64,000 bases of DNA from Ariolimax columbianus (GCA_036924085.1 JAVGWX010000004.1:77549090-77613089), one strand, 5' to 3'; positions 42,625 through 54,990 are shown, counted from the first letter of the stretch. The notes: a model not told the origin generated them from the letters alone. Program-made: numbers and translations.

Positions 42625-42790
42625 TGACAACAACGTTACATAACAGTTTGAATTACCACTTACACTGAATCGACTTTATCTCCCATGTGCACCAAGACTC
42701 ACAGCACAGACAGCCGAATGTATCCTACAAGACTGGTATGTGCTTGTCTATCTGCATATTGAGCACTAGCCCACGGAGACAAACCTCCAC
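42625..42790 (+). pseudogene. Possible RNase H-type LINE 3' end fragment
   Basis: With one frameshift the translation gives LHNSLNYHLH then MCTKTHSTDS / TAQTAECILQDW, resembling the GHNRL..HL...C.CG...TAEHIL..C terminus. Weak and old. Confidence 0.3.
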
Positions 42791-42991
42791 ACAAATATTG
42801 TCGAAAGCCTTGAAGAGCATGTCACTATAGCAACCGTTATTCGGAGAACTGACTTCACGTATAGACGTAATACAAAAACGTGGCGAATAAGAAGAGAAGA
42901 GCAAGAATAATTCAAGTTATGTTTACCTGGTCACACAATGGCTCATTAATGCGGAAGCCATGCTGGAATTAAGTACTTAAGACAACTTTTT

Positions 42992-43012
42992 ACCCCCCCC
43001 CCCCCCCCCCCA
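42992..43012. repeat. Poly-C tract
   Basis: About 19-20 C residues. Confidence 0.95.
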
Positions 43013-43194
43013 ATCCTCCCTCCCTCCTGTTTGTTTAACATTTCACGAGGACTGAAGGATTAGAGTACTGTCCGACAACAACAGAAACAAAAGTAAAGAT
43101 CCCGTCACGCCATGCGGAACATAGGAAATATGGTGTTAGGCCCATATTATTCTGTAACCCACGGCACTTAGTGGATGATGTGGTCAGCATCACG

Positions 43195-43352
43195 CCGGCT
43201 GCCTTTACTTCCGGTACCTATTTAAGGCTGGGTCGACCCAGGAGCCACTGCGGATCTGAAAAAAACCGATATCTCATCAACTGGGGAATGAACCTAGGAC
43301 CACTCAGATACGAAGCCAGGGCGCTAACCACTGCGCTACGCGACTCCCGGTC
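43195..43352 (-). repeat. tRNA-derived SINE, minus strand
   Basis: Minus strand reads GTCGCGTAGCGCAGTGGTTA GCGC (A-box region), then AGGTTCATTCCCCAG (B box), then a body with GTGGCTCCTGGGTCGACCC and AAATAGGTACCGGAAG. The TGGGTCGAC word is shared with the SINE at 3755-4140. Confidence 0.75.
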
Positions 43353-43885
43353 TGACAAAAGGTAACGTTTTTTTCGAGAAAGAGAAAGAGGATGCCGAAG
43401 AGAGAAGATACTAGACAGCTTGATAGATAACCAGAAACAGCTCTGGTTAACATCATTTGGGACAGACAGTTGTAGAGGGACATAAACGCTTAACTCCAAG
43501 GGCAGACTAGAGTGTAAGAGCAAAGAATATCTGGCCAAGAATGGTTTAAGACAAGGAGACTGCAGTTTAGATCTCATTGATAACAGAGGAAGACAATATA
43601 AAGTAGGGATTCATTGTTAGCACTTATTGTAATCTTGTGTTCCATAGAGAACTAGAAAGATTAGGTCAGACATGCAGCAGATGAAGAGAAGGAAGGAGCA
43701 GAATAAGGAGAAGAGCAGCAAAAAGAAAAAAAGAACGAGTAAGAACAACAGCAATATATAACAATAATGAGATGCACATCATGAAAAAAGTACGGGAGAG
43801 AATAATAATAAGAACAGCAAGAAGAAAAAAGAACAAAATAGAAAAGAAAAGAACAGCAAAAAGAAAAGGACATGAGAAAATAAGG

Positions 43886-43942
<57 letters not shown>

Positions 43943-43945
43943 GTA

Positions 43946-44002
<57 letters not shown>

Positions 44003-44005
44003 GTA

Positions 44006-44068
<63 letters not shown>

Positions 44069-44071
44069 GTA

Positions 44072-44137
<66 letters not shown>

Positions 44138-44140
44138 GTA

Positions 44141-44197
<57 letters not shown>

Positions 44198-44200
44198 GTA

Positions 44201-44236
<36 letters not shown>

Positions 44237-44239
44237 GTA

Positions 44240-44296
<57 letters not shown>

Positions 44297-44299
44297 GTA

Positions 44300-44356
<57 letters not shown>

Positions 44357-44359
44357 GTA

Positions 44360-44422
<63 letters not shown>

Positions 44423-44425
44423 GTA
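43886..44425. repeat. (AAT)n array with regularly spaced AACAGTAGT
   Basis: About 540 bp of AAT trinucleotides broken by AACAGTAGT at intervals of roughly 36-70 bp, eight times. Homopolymer ORFs (poly-Y, poly-I, poly-L) are artefacts. Confidence 0.98.
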
Positions 44426-44559
44426 ATAGTAACGATAAGAACAGCACAAACATTTGGGGAGAAAATAATAATAATAAATAATGCAAGAAGGCTAGCAACA
44501 AAACAAACAAACAAAAGATGTCAAAAAATAATGTTGTTCACTCAATGGCCGTATTAGAA

Positions 44560-45175
44560 ATGGATTCACAGAACGGATCTCACCAGCGTGATCATTACGC
44601 GGTGTGCAAGTTATTTCAAACACTAAATGTAATCCTACCCAAATCTCCACATCGTGCGTTCACACCGGTTTGATTTCAACGTCATTGAATGGTGTAGGTC
44701 ACCGTGACCTCGTCAACTATTTTTGAATAACCGACAATATTTCCAGAAATTGACTTCACTCACCCCGTTTCGGTAGAGATATCATGCAGTATAGCCTGCT
44801 CCAGGTACCTCACTAATGCTCTTACACAAGGGGCAGCCAATTTACGAATAAACACAGGGTAACAGAGGCAGGGGGAGCGGTGCAGTTGCCAGAAAAAAGT
44901 AGGGAAACAAACGACTATGCTCAAGCCTGGGCTGCTGATCAAGAAAAAGATGGCGAAAGCCAACCCCAGGACGAACAGCCCAGACCCCTACAGCTTGACC
45001 GGGGACGAGTTCAGAAGACAAGAACAATCCACATGTTTACTGGTCACTCTGGGACAAAACTGCCCGCGACTTGAGACGAGGTTTGGGAAACGCATAAGAT
45101 AAACTATCTTGTTGAGGCGCGAGTCGCCTATGACTTACAATCACGAGAAGAACAGCATGACAAAATGAAGGCCAG
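44560..45175. other. Gene-free stretch
   Basis: Ordinary mixed sequence; no feature that I can support. Confidence 0.4.
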
Positions 45176-45625
45176 ACAACAATAATAAAAATACAGTAAT
45201 AATAATAAAAATACAGTAATAATAATAAAAATACAGTAATAATAATAAAAATACAGTAATAATAATAAAAATACAGTAATAATAATAAAAATACAGTAAT
45301 AATAATAAAAATACAGTAATAATAATAAAAATACAGTAATAATAATAAAAATACAGTAATAATAATAAAAATACAGTAATAATAATAAAAATACAGTAAC
45401 AATAATAAAAATACAGTAATAATAATAAAAATACAGTAATAATAATAAAAATACAGTAATAATAATAAAAATACAGTAATAATAATAAAAATACAGTAAT
45501 AATAATAAAAATACAGTAATAATAATAAAAATACAGTAATAATAAAAATACAGTAATAATAATACAAATAGAGTAATAATAATAAAAATACAGTAATAAT
45601 AATAAAAATACAGTAATAATAATAA
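45176..45625. repeat. 20-bp tandem array, about 22 copies
   Basis: Unit AATAATAATAAAAATACAGT. Nearly all units are identical; single changes occur near 45399 and 45563-45572, and one unit near 45541 lacks three bases. Confidence 0.97.
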
Positions 45626-46019
45626 CAAAAAGAAGCAAAAGAAGAACACTTCCAGCAAAATAGAAGAAGTAAACAGAAGAGGCGTCGCGTTGAAGTCCAG
45701 TGGCTAGAGGAACGGCTGACAAACCAAATTTATTTGGGTTCGGATTTATGGACGAGCATGATCGTTCCCTTATGGGAAGCTAATCAGTCAGAAAAGGATT
45801 GCTGAGGTCGGTTGCACTTTACTGTAAGGTACAAAGCATTGGACAATGTACTTTGTCTTAGAGAACAAGTCCCCCGACAAAAAATAAATAAACATAAATA
45901 TATTAAAAAGAAGCGAAGATAGAATCAGAAATAGAGATGGGGAAAACACACTTTTAGACATTTCACATGGCACGACATTTTTTAGGACAAACTGGGTTAC
46001 TTATTCCTCAGGGAAGAAA

Positions 46020-46905
46020 GGCTAACGTCTGGTCATGCACAATGCACAGATCAGACATGTTAGTCAGGGTCAGGCAAAATATACTGATCAGACGTGTTAG
46101 TCAGGCAGGGTCAGACAAAATATACTGATCAGGCATGTTAATCAGGGTCAAGCAAAACATATTGGCCAAGACCCTCACCTTGGCTTCCTCGTAGCCCTTC
46201 CTGAAAACGGGCAGTTTTCATGGCAGCCTGGCTAACAAGGTGAGGGATCGACGTGATCACCGTAGTAGTGAGTGACACGCAAATGAAACTAAGTACAGTT
46301 GTTTCTGTTTCTAATAATCGACGTTACTGCACTTCGGGCATACCCATAGGTGCTCAGTCTCTCTCAGAAAATGGCGCATGATATGGTCCCTGTAGCACGC
46401 TGGTTGTGCACTCTCTTGCTCTGTCCTCGCATGCGCCTACTTCGCTCGAACCTCGTTTAATGTCAATACTTTGAAGCCTGTAGATTGCAGGTTCATCTAT
46501 TGCAGTGTCCCCATCTAACAAGCGGCCATTGATTGATTTCTAAATGTCACTCCTATCCATGACTAACGTTTCAAAGTTGGGAGCTTGTGAAGCCAAGATG
46601 TCAGCTCTTTCGTTGGTCTTAATCCACAGTATGACCAGGACAGTAGATCCATGTCAACACCTGGAGGTTTGAGGCCTCAACATCTGCTATCCACTCCTAC
46701 CTAAGCCATTCGTTCTGTACCTTCTAAAGTATAGCACAACCGCCTTAAGAACCCAGGTCCGCCTTCATCCGCATGCTGGGGATGTGAAGGATGCTACGAC
46801 AACCCGTCACTTATCGTCCTTTTTTTAGGGCGCACAAAAGAGTAATCCTACTCATTATGGCCATTCAACAACAACAACAATAACAACAACAACAACAACA
46901 GCCTA
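46020..46905 (+). repeat. Repeat family E (SINE-like) copy with CAA tail, interrupted
   Basis: The 5' part has GGCTAACGTCTGGTCATGC and three short repeats of GATCAGRCRTGTTARTCAGG. The middle matches 58523-58875 (AAGACCCTCACCTTGGCTTC, GAAAACGGGCAGTTTTCATG). About 425 bp (46310-46735) has no match and may be an insert. The 3' part has CCGCCTTCATCCGCATGCTG and ends at CAACAACAACAACAATAACA. Confidence 0.65.
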
Positions 46906-47775
46906 TTCCTCAAATCCGTCAATCAAATCCTTGTTGTTACAAGCTGTCAATCAAATGGCTATCCCCACAAACCCGAAGGATCCCCTAAAGAGTGGACCCT
47001 TCAATCTTCAACGCGTACAGTTTCAGTCTACTAACAGCTCAGCTTATACCACACTACTTCAAAGGTCAGCATTTGCCAGCACCTACACTTGCCCTTTAGG
47101 CGTTATTAGAAGCCAACGTTATTTCTGAAATGCCGACGTACATTCACGAAATCAGACACAAACCAAATGCTTCCCTACCAACGTAATAGCGCATGCAACT
47201 ACACACATACATGCACATACACACCATTATAACCCAGTCATTTTTTTTTCTCACTTTTGATTCCTGTACCAGACTTTCGCTTTACTATTCACATTAAACT
47301 CTTCCAGGTCTCCTTGTTTTGATATTATTCTGTAGTTAAGGTCACATTTTTACTCGTGTTGCTGTTCTTGCGTTTTTTTACGATTGTTTCCAAACGGGGC
47401 GTGACCTTTGTTCTTTCCGTTGTACGGCTCGCGAACAATAGTAAACTCTCCATTATCCTGGATAACGGTTCGTGGATACCTGTTTGGATCAAGGAGCCAG
47501 GTGCTGGTTACAACTACGCATGCAGTAAAAAGGCAATTGAATAGGGTTGTGTGACTGACAACTGTATAATGTAAACAAAATTCCTCAGAAACTACACTAC
47601 AAAGGTCACAATTGTGATTTGTTGCAGACGTCCTTCAAAGGGAGCAAACTTTAGTAGTAACTCAGTTCTGCTATTGATCATGATGAATGGTTGGAACGTG
47701 GGAAGGATTGATTCGAAACATCGGCTACAAAAAATATAGTACAAATAGTTTGGTACATTGAAGTCGAGGTCTGAA
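46906..47775. other. Gene-free stretch
   Basis: Short ORFs (46931-47128, 47356-47544) show no domain and no coding support. Confidence 0.4.
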
Positions 47776-47777
47776 GA

Positions 47778-47828
47778 CAGAAGAAGAAGAAGAAGAAGAA
47801 GAAGAAGAAGAAGAAAAAAGAAGAAGAA

Positions 47829-47860
<32 letters not shown>

Positions 47861-47870
47861 AGAAGAAGTT
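47778..47870. repeat. (GAA)n microsatellite
   Basis: About 90 bp of AGA/GAA with one AAAA and one GAGG interruption. Confidence 0.97.
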
Positions 47871-47969
47871 TGGTACATCGAATGCAATGCAAAATATGTG
47901 TGTACAATATTACAGTGCTAGATTGAGTGTGGAACGTAGAGATCAATAGCGCGCACAATTAGAAATAAA

Positions 47970-48290
47970 TCTTCTTCTTCTTCTTCTTAGGTATGCTTCT
48001 TTTTCTTTATTTCTTTTTTTTCTATTTCTTTTTATTGCCTCTTTCTTTCTTTTTCATGTTCTTCTTCTTTCCTCTCACATTTCCTTATTTCTTCTTGCTC
48101 TGTTACTTGAACTTTTTTCTTCCTCTTCTTCTTCTACTTCTTCTTCCTCTTCGTGTTCTTCTCTTCATCTTATGTTTCTTATTTTCTCCACTTGTTTTGT
48201 TTATTCTTCCTGAATTTTTCTTTTCAGTCTTCATTAGCACATTATCAATTTCTTCTCCTTCTCCATCTTCTTCTGCTACCTCTTATGGAC
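47970..48290. repeat. Pyrimidine-rich CTT tract
   Basis: Degenerate CTT/TTC-rich sequence of about 320 bp; the long F/L/S-rich ORF is compositional. Confidence 0.85.
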
Positions 48291-48689
48291 CATAGCTAAA
48301 AGAGAGAAACTCACGTTTGTATTCCCTAAAACATGTACTGTTTGAGGATGTGTTTCTAGAGCTCTCTTTCAGTACCACCTAATCTTCAGCACTAGGTGGG
48401 GAACCTTCTTCCATTACTACGTTTGTTTTCATGCCGACTCCAATAGCACTAACAAAGCCAGCAGTCAACTGCTGTACAATTTTTCCTGGACGGATATTGG
48501 TTGATGTCACGTGCTACTCCGTTCACTAGCGTAAGGCGCCGAAGATGCAACACAGTAAATCAGCTGATAGCAGCCAGTGACTGGCAGTCAGCGACTCAGT
48601 GCTCAGAGCTGGCTCATTGCGTCAGGGCCTGCGAACCAAAGCTGACCAAGACGCTATTAGTCTCCAAGTGACGGCACTAGACAGAGTTT
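48291..48689. other. Gene-free stretch
   Basis: No supported feature. Confidence 0.4.
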
Positions 48690-49507
48690 CTTCTTCTTCT
48701 TACGCTGTCAGACGTCGACCTTTATTTTTTAGAAAAAAGCAGCGGTCATCCTGAGGCTGTCGACACTGCCATAGAGCTTGTCTAGTGTTGCCACTGGTGA
48801 TGGCCACATGTGCTCTCTCTGGTCCTCGTATGTCGGGCAGTTTTGCAGCAAATTTTAAGCGGTCATTTTTCCGGTACCACACGAGCACTCGTCAGTGCCC
48901 CCTGTCTTCAATTTGTTGAATAGGTGGTACCTCAGTCTATTGTGGCCAGTGCGAAGTATGAAGACCACGACCTGCTCTCTTCTGTTCAACTGGTATTAGG
49001 GATCGTTTTTTGTGTAGCCAGTATGTTCTGTTTCCCATTTGGTCATGTATCTATCTAGCTCTAATAAGCCGTTTTGACTCTTCGTATGTCACACTGGTAT
49101 CTGGTTGTGGTAGTCTTGCATCTTCTTTTGCCAGTCTGTCTGCCTCCTCGTTGCCTTGGATGTTGCAGTGGGATGGAACCCACTGTACCACTACCCTTTT
49201 TGGTGCGGACTGCTGGCATAGTTGACAAAGTACTGCTCTTAAATCATTAAGTTCAGTATTTTTCTGGCTTTTTAGTGCTGTGACTACGGCCAGGGCATCT
49301 GTAAGCAGGACTATATGGCTTTCATTCCTTTTACCTGTCACCATTTCTTCCACTGCCTTTCAGTGCCTCTGCCTCCGCTCTGAAATTGCTTGTGTATTTT
49401 CCAGTTGCCAATGACAGTGTTAATTTCCTGCCATTTGGTAAGCTCAGGAATGCCCCTGCCCCTCCGTTCTGTGTTGTGTTTATTACAGAATCGTCGGTGT
49501 ATGCATG
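48690..49507 (-). pseudogene. I-clade (Nimb-like) LINE, 3' half of the interrupted copy
   Basis: Begins at the CTT tail (48690) and covers the Cys/His end and RNase H (QWVPSHCNIQGNEEADRLAK, LLTDALAVVT). Frames are broken near 48860 and 49350. The sequence stops at GTATGCATG, where an LTR element is inserted, and resumes at 54995 with GGTCCAGTCC, exactly as in the uninterrupted copy near 28413. Confidence 0.9.
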
Positions 49508-50437
49508 TGTAACAGTTCTCGCCGGAGCAAGGGGAGTTTAGGATGCCTGAACATGTTAAAGCTTAAAGCTACATGAATGCATGTCAAGGTCACTCACCGT
49601 CTCAGCAAAGGAGAACAGAGTTGAGTTAAGGAATGTGGACAGGTAGAAACTGACCACTGGCATTCCGATTTTGGTAGGGGGAGATTGATTGACAGACGAA
49701 ATTGGCAGCGGGGCTTGCTGCGAGAGAATGAATGACAGGTGGGCAAAGTGTTTCGGTCCAATTGGAATTGAAGATGACCATACCTGAGATCGATTGGTCA
49801 AGCTCTGGCCTTGCTTGAGGATATATAACTCGAGACAAAGTTTAGCTCGAGAGGCTGGAAGAGAGGGGAGAGAGAGTGAGGCTGGAGAGAGAGAGAGACT
49901 GAATGTGGATAGTATGTTTAACTCACCGACTTAGATAGAGGAGCGATTGATTGACGGTTGGACGAATGTTTAGTGATAGAACAGGATCGCTCAAATAGGT
50001 GTGTGAGTTTTGCATTAATAGATAATGTGAAAGTGTGTTTGTAAGCAAGGACACATTGTGAACGAGTTATGTCGAGATCGCCCGCCTGAGGGGATTTCAG
50101 TGAGGAAGAGTATTTGATAAGGTGTTTTGATGACGCAGTTAAGGCGATGTGTGTGTGATGTAATTGCAAGGCAATAGAACTGGGTTTTTAGATAGTTGGG
50201 AATTCCATCAATAGCTAATGCTTACAATTCCCGTTTTAGTAGAATGTTTAGTTAAGATATGTATTATATTGTGTTTGTAATTTCTCTACTCATTCTATGA
50301 TATGAGTATGATTTAATAAATATGCCACCTGATGTGTGATATGTCATTTACTGAGTATGGTCATGATGATGTGGATGAGTGTGAGAATGTTCTAAGTTAG
50401 ATCACGGCCAGGGCAAAGAAATAGAGGATCTGCTACA
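49508..50437 (+). repeat. 5' LTR
   Basis: Starts TGTAACAGTTCTCGCC, ends GGATCTGCTACA. TATATAA at about 49822-49828 is a plausible promoter TATA box and AATAAA at 50315-50320 a plausible polyadenylation signal, about 120 bp before the LTR end. Related in sequence and order to the LTRs at 60283-61408 and 20481-22512. Confidence 0.95.
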
Positions 50438-50449
50438 CGTTATTATTAT

Positions 50450-50475
50450 TTTGGTGCCAGTGACCACGGATAGTT
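50450..50475 (+). promoter_or_regulatory. Putative primer-binding site
   Basis: TTGGTGCCAGTGACCACGG lies about 15 bp after the 5' LTR. The TGGTGCCA start suits pairing with the CCA end of a tRNA, but I cannot name the tRNA. Confidence 0.45.
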
Positions 50476-50716
50476 ATAGTTTTATAAATATAGTGTGTAG
50501 CTACAGATCTTTAATTGCCTGTTTAACACAAGTGTCGCAGTTATATATAACTTGTGTGCGTAGTTAGGAATAGAGGAGTATCTAGTGGTTAGAGTGTTAG
50601 AATCATAGACAGCTTTTCCAATCATCTGACTGGTAAGTGTGACATTTTTCTTCCACCCATTGTTGTATTATTGACAAGACTTTGTGCGTACTTGACAGTC
50701 TTATAATTTTTTTTGG

Positions 50717-52264
50717 GTGGGCCAGACGGGTTTATTCAATATGTCGAGGTTAAACAATGTTAAACAATGTTATCATTGTCTAGCTTTTGGACATTTGTCT
50801 ATCGGATGCCCTAATATTCTTCGGAATATTAACAGTTCCTGGAGAAGAGGAGGACTGTTTGTCAAAAACAAGCCTTTCATGGCACGAGCTACAGTCAGCG
50901 ATAAGTGGGAGGACAGAAGTCAACTACAAAACCAGCTAAGAGAACTAACAAGCAGAGTCATTCGACTGGAAAGACAGGAAAAAGATCTCCAATGGAAGCT
51001 GCGACAGCTGTTGCAACAGTTTGAAAACAGAGCTTTCAAACCAGCTAGGAAGGAAAGAAGAAATCAAGAAATCACAGAAGTAAACACGGTCCAGTATTTT
51101 GAAAGGGGACAGAGTGGTAGGAAAGTGAGTAGGAAGCCCATCCAACTTCCACATTCCGATCCGTGGAGGGACAGAGGTGGAAATCTCAGGACGGACGTGT
51201 GTGGACGGCTGGACAGAGGTGGCAAAAACGGGAATTTGACCCAGGTGGAGAGGCCAAGTCAAATGAGAGGAGGAGGAATGGTTGGGCAGAAGTTTGAATC
51301 GGGCAGATTCTTAGCCCAGAAGAGGCCTTTTGCACGGTTACAGATGGAGAGGCAGGACAGGAGCTATCAAAGAGACTTTGAGCACGAGGCGGATGGACGG
51401 AAAGAAAGAGATACAGGTTTTGTGTATCCAGAAAAGTTAGGGACGGAGGGCAGGTTACGCAATACAAACGAGACAAACGTTCGCTCAGAGGTCCAGATAA
51501 AATGTTACCGCATCGGACAGTGTAGGCCGAGAATTCAGGAAGAGGGTATTACATCGATTAACATGGTCGGGCGTGCTGAAAGGAGCCAAGATTACCAGGA
51601 ACTTGTGGTCAAGACTGGTAGAACATTAGTTGAAGTCGACGAAGAATCGAACAAGGAAATAGTCGGAGATTCGTCAGATAAAGAGGAAATGAGAGGGGGA
51701 GGAATGGTGGCAGGGCCTAGCCATGCGGGAGAAGTTGTTGAACAGACCGAAAGAAGGGACAACCTTTCGGCCACCGAGGAAGGAAGTGGAAATGGCGCAC
51801 AGTTGGAATGCGAAACGGACGCACCAACAGCAGCCAACAAAGGAGGAACAGAGTTTCTAAGGAAAACGAAGAAAAGGGAAAGACAGGTTAACCACAGCCA
51901 GGACAGCGAACCAGTCATCGAAGCAAAGATGAAAAGATCTCAGTTCGAGATAAGCCAACAGTCAAACGAACAGTGTGAAAAGTCTTTCCCACAAATAGTG
52001 AATACAGATGGACGGAAGGCTGAAGTAGCGGACGATGTAAGTGTACGTAACACTACCAGAGAACCGGTGGGTACGAACCAAACAACCGTGAAACAAACAG
52101 ACCAGACGATGGGCGTTTTACAGGAGGAAATCGCGCAGCAATCAGAGACAGCTGATGGGGCAGCGCATAGTCTGGTTAAAATAAGCAGTAGTGATAAGGA
52201 ACGGTTGATGCAATGTTTACTGACGCTAGCCAAAAACATGGAATTCAGAAATGGAATTAGGTAA
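50717..52264 (+). CDS. Gag-like protein with one N-terminal zinc knuckle
   Basis: 515 codons. A single CCHC knuckle sits at residues 18-31 (C18-X2-C21-X4-H26-X4-C31). It is followed by an arginine-rich stretch, a probable coiled coil at about 67-100 (LQNQLRELTSRVIRLERQEK), then about 400 polar, charged residues with repeated R/G and E/K-rich segments and a GGGMV word twice. No capsid-like hydrophobic domain or protease/RT motif is seen. In usual gag proteins the knuckle is near the C-terminus, so this looks like a nucleocapsid-type start fused to an unrelated tail. A donor-like GGTAAGTG at 50631-50638 upstream could allow splicing. The frame is intact with a purine-rich bias typical of a real coding sequence. 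Confidence 0.75.
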   Translation: MGQTGLFNMSRLNNVKQCYHCLAFGHLSIGCPNILRNINSSWRRGGLFVKNKPFMARATVSDKWEDRSQLQNQLRELTSRVIRLERQEKDLQWKLRQLLQQFENRAFKPARKERRNQEITEVNTVQYFERGQSGRKVSRKPIQLPHSDPWRDRGGNLRTDVCGRLDRGGKNGNLTQVERPSQMRGGGMVGQKFESGRFLAQKRPFARLQMERQDRSYQRDFEHEADGRKERDTGFVYPEKLGTEGRLRNTNETNVRSEVQIKCYRIGQCRPRIQEEGITSINMVGRAERSQDYQELVVKTGRTLVEVDEESNKEIVGDSSDKEEMRGGGMVAGPSHAGEVVEQTERRDNLSATEEGSGNGAQLECETDAPTAANKGGTEFLRKTKKRERQVNHSQDSEPVIEAKMKRSQFEISQQSNEQCEKSFPQIVNTDGRKAEVADDVSVRNTTREPVGTNQTTVKQTDQTMGVLQEEIAQQSETADGAAHSLVKISSSDKERLMQCLLTLAKNMEFRNGIR

Positions 52265-52789
52265 AGTCGTGTGGAGTACTTACACACATGGGCTATCATG
52301 TGAAACTCCAGTTGATGTATGCATTTGCATAAAATTTGTTTCATCTACCGTTATCCTTGAGAACGGAGATTTTGATAATTAGGGGGTAGGGTATAGAGAT
52401 GGAGGAATGACCAGATGTTAAAAATTCCTTTGAATTCGTTGTCTCAAGTAAACGCCAGACAATGAGCGTACCACGGACGGTCAGTCTGCAGCTAGACTGA
52501 CCGAGATCAAAGGGACATTTCCGACCAGAGAAACGGACAGAACGGACAAGAGACGCAGGATAGCTGGATGCGCCAGGTAATGATTACGCGACGCAGGGTA
52601 ACACGTGGACGTGATGTTTCGGTTAATATCTGACCAGGTAGCTTTGATGCGGAGAATTTGGGGAAATAGCGGTGAAATAGTTAGATCACAACACTCGGTT
52701 TTGATTCCTCGGGACAAAGACTGCACCTGGACTAGTAGGGTTACAGCATGACGTAATTCGACAGGTGGACGATTCGGTTTTTGACTTTT

Positions 52790-53015
52790 GACTCAGACAT
52801 AGTTTAGTATCTGATTAAGTTAGAACTTAGTCATAGTTTAGTGACATAGTTTAGTATCTGATTTAGTGACATAGTTTAGTATCTGATTAAATTAGAACTT
52901 AGTCATAGTTTAGTGACATAGTTTAGTATCTGATTAAGTTACAACTTAGTCATAGTTTAGGGACATAGTTTAGTACCTGATTAAGTTAGAACTTAGTCAC
53001 AGTTTAGTATCTTTT
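52790..53015 (+). repeat. Tandem repeat in the LTR element interior
   Basis: Units built from ACATAGTTTAGTATCTGATT, AAGTTAGAACTTAGTCATAG and TTTAGTG, about four copies of roughly 55-62 bp with one shortened unit. Confidence 0.85.
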
Positions 53016-54060
53016 GAAGGGGGCATTAACAGGTGCTCATCTGTGGGGCACGAGCAGGAGTGAAGGTTGATGGCATTTGATCATGTTTTTGTGTGCAAAT
53101 ATTTTGACATTTGCATTTGGTGTTTGGGTTTTGACTAATGGTATTACTTGCATTTTTAGTGGGTTGTATGGTCGATATAGTATGCATTGAATTTTTCTTT
53201 ATTTTGTTGTTGTTGTTTTTTTGTTGTTGTTGAATCATCATGTTTACAGGTATTTGATTCAGGTTATTTAGGTGATCTACAGAGCAGTATATCTCATCCA
53301 GACTGTAGGCCTCCGCAAGCACAAGTCACCACGAGTTCCAGAATCACATGTATGTGGAGTCTTTGCAGAGAAGACTACATTGATCAGAAGTTGTAATATT
53401 GACTATGACATATGTTGTCAAATATCGTTTTTGTGGGAAACATAAAGAATTTTGCTGTTTTCTTTGAGAGGGGATAGCTGTCAAGAAAGACAGTGATAAC
53501 TAGCCCGAGGATAACCCACGTAAATTCGTGGCCTCACAGGAGTTAGTATGAAGTGAATCGTCGGCCAGGCGTGTAATGAGACCGCCTGAGAAAATTGACC
53601 TGAACTGGTCGAGTGTAACAATGAAGGTTCGTGTCCTTAGAGGAAGGCACGGGAAACAGGGCGAGGTATGTTGACCTCAATGAGTAAGGAGAATTCCTTA
53701 AGGTGTTTCTGTTTTGATGAGTTAAAGGTCCCGCAGGGACAGACTTGGGTGTATTTGACTGCAAAACGATGTAAAAGTGGTGGCTTGTGTTGTAAAAACG
53801 ACCAGCCACGGTGTTTTTCTTCTGCTTGTATTGATTGTGTATGTATTACAAAAAGGTTTATATGTATCAAATGACATGTCTTTTTATGCATGTACGATGT
53901 GAGTGAAGTGTAGTGTTTTCTTTTCAAGGCAGGTACAATTTGAGTGGAGTTGTAAACAGGAGTAGTGTTTACATTTTGGATAGTAGAGACGAAAATGGTG
54001 GTCATTTGCCAGATGAAAAAAATGACCATCCATGTTTCGGTCTGTAGTTTAGGGAGGTAA
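53016..54060 (+). other. Non-coding interior of the LTR element
   Basis: No pol motif in any frame. The stretch ends GTTTAGGGAGGTAA directly before the 3' LTR; AGGGAGG is a short candidate polypurine tract. Confidence 0.55.
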
Positions 54061-54990
54061 TGTAACAGTTCTCGCCGGAGCAAGGGGAGTTTAGGATGCC
54101 TGAACATGTTAAAGCTTAAAGCTACATGAATGCATGTCAAGGTCACTCACCGTCTCAGCAAAGGAGAACAGAGTTGAGTTAAGGAATGTGGACAGGTAGA
54201 AACTGACCACTGGCATTCCGATTTTGGTAGGGGGAGATTGATTGACAGACGAAATTGGCAGCGGGGCTTGCTGCGAGAGAATGAATGACAGGTGGGCAAA
54301 GTGTTTCGGTCCAATTGGAATTGAAGATGACCATACCTGAGATCGATTGGTCAAGCTCTGGCCTTGCTTGAGGATATATAACTCGAGACAAAGTTTAGCT
54401 CGAGAGGCTGGAAGAGAGGGGAGAGAGAGTGAGGCTGGAGAGAGAGAGAGACTGAATGTGGATAGTATGTTTAACTCACCGACTTAGATAGAGGAGCGAT
54501 TGATTGACGGTTGGACGAATGTTTAGTGATAGAACAGGATCGCTCAAATAGGTGTGTGAGTTTTGCATTAATAGATAATGTGAAAGTGTGTTTGTAAGCA
54601 AGGACACATTGTGAACGAGTTATGTCGAGATCGCCCGCCTGAGGGGATTTCAGTGAGGAAGAGTATTTGATAAGGTGTTTTGATGACGCAGTTAAGGCGA
54701 TGTGTGTGTGATGTAATTGCAAGGCAATAGAACTGGGTTTTTAGATAGTTGGGAATTCCATCAATAGCTAATGCTTACAATTCCCGTTTTAGTAGAATGT
54801 TTAGTTAAGATATGTATTATATTGTGTTTGTAATTTCTCTACTCATTCTATGATATGAGTATGATTTAATAAATATGCCACCTGATGTGTGATATGTCAT
54901 TTACTGAGTATGGTCATGATGATGTGGATGAGTGTGAGAATGTTCTAAGTTAGATCACGGCCAGGGCAAAGAAATAGAGGATCTGCTACA
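54061..54990 (+). repeat. 3' LTR
   Basis: Offset by exactly 4553 bp from the 5' LTR and the same length; the encoded chance ORFs are identical in both copies. Followed by CATG. Confidence 0.95.

Noticed and set aside
43661..44557. Very long poly-Y, poly-I and poly-L ORFs of up to 282 codons.
   Set aside because: They are translations of the AAT array.
44757..44963. Exon-like minus frame ending YLEQAILHDISTETG before a GTGAGTG donor.
   Set aside because: No good acceptor, no match to liprin-beta and no coding support upstream.
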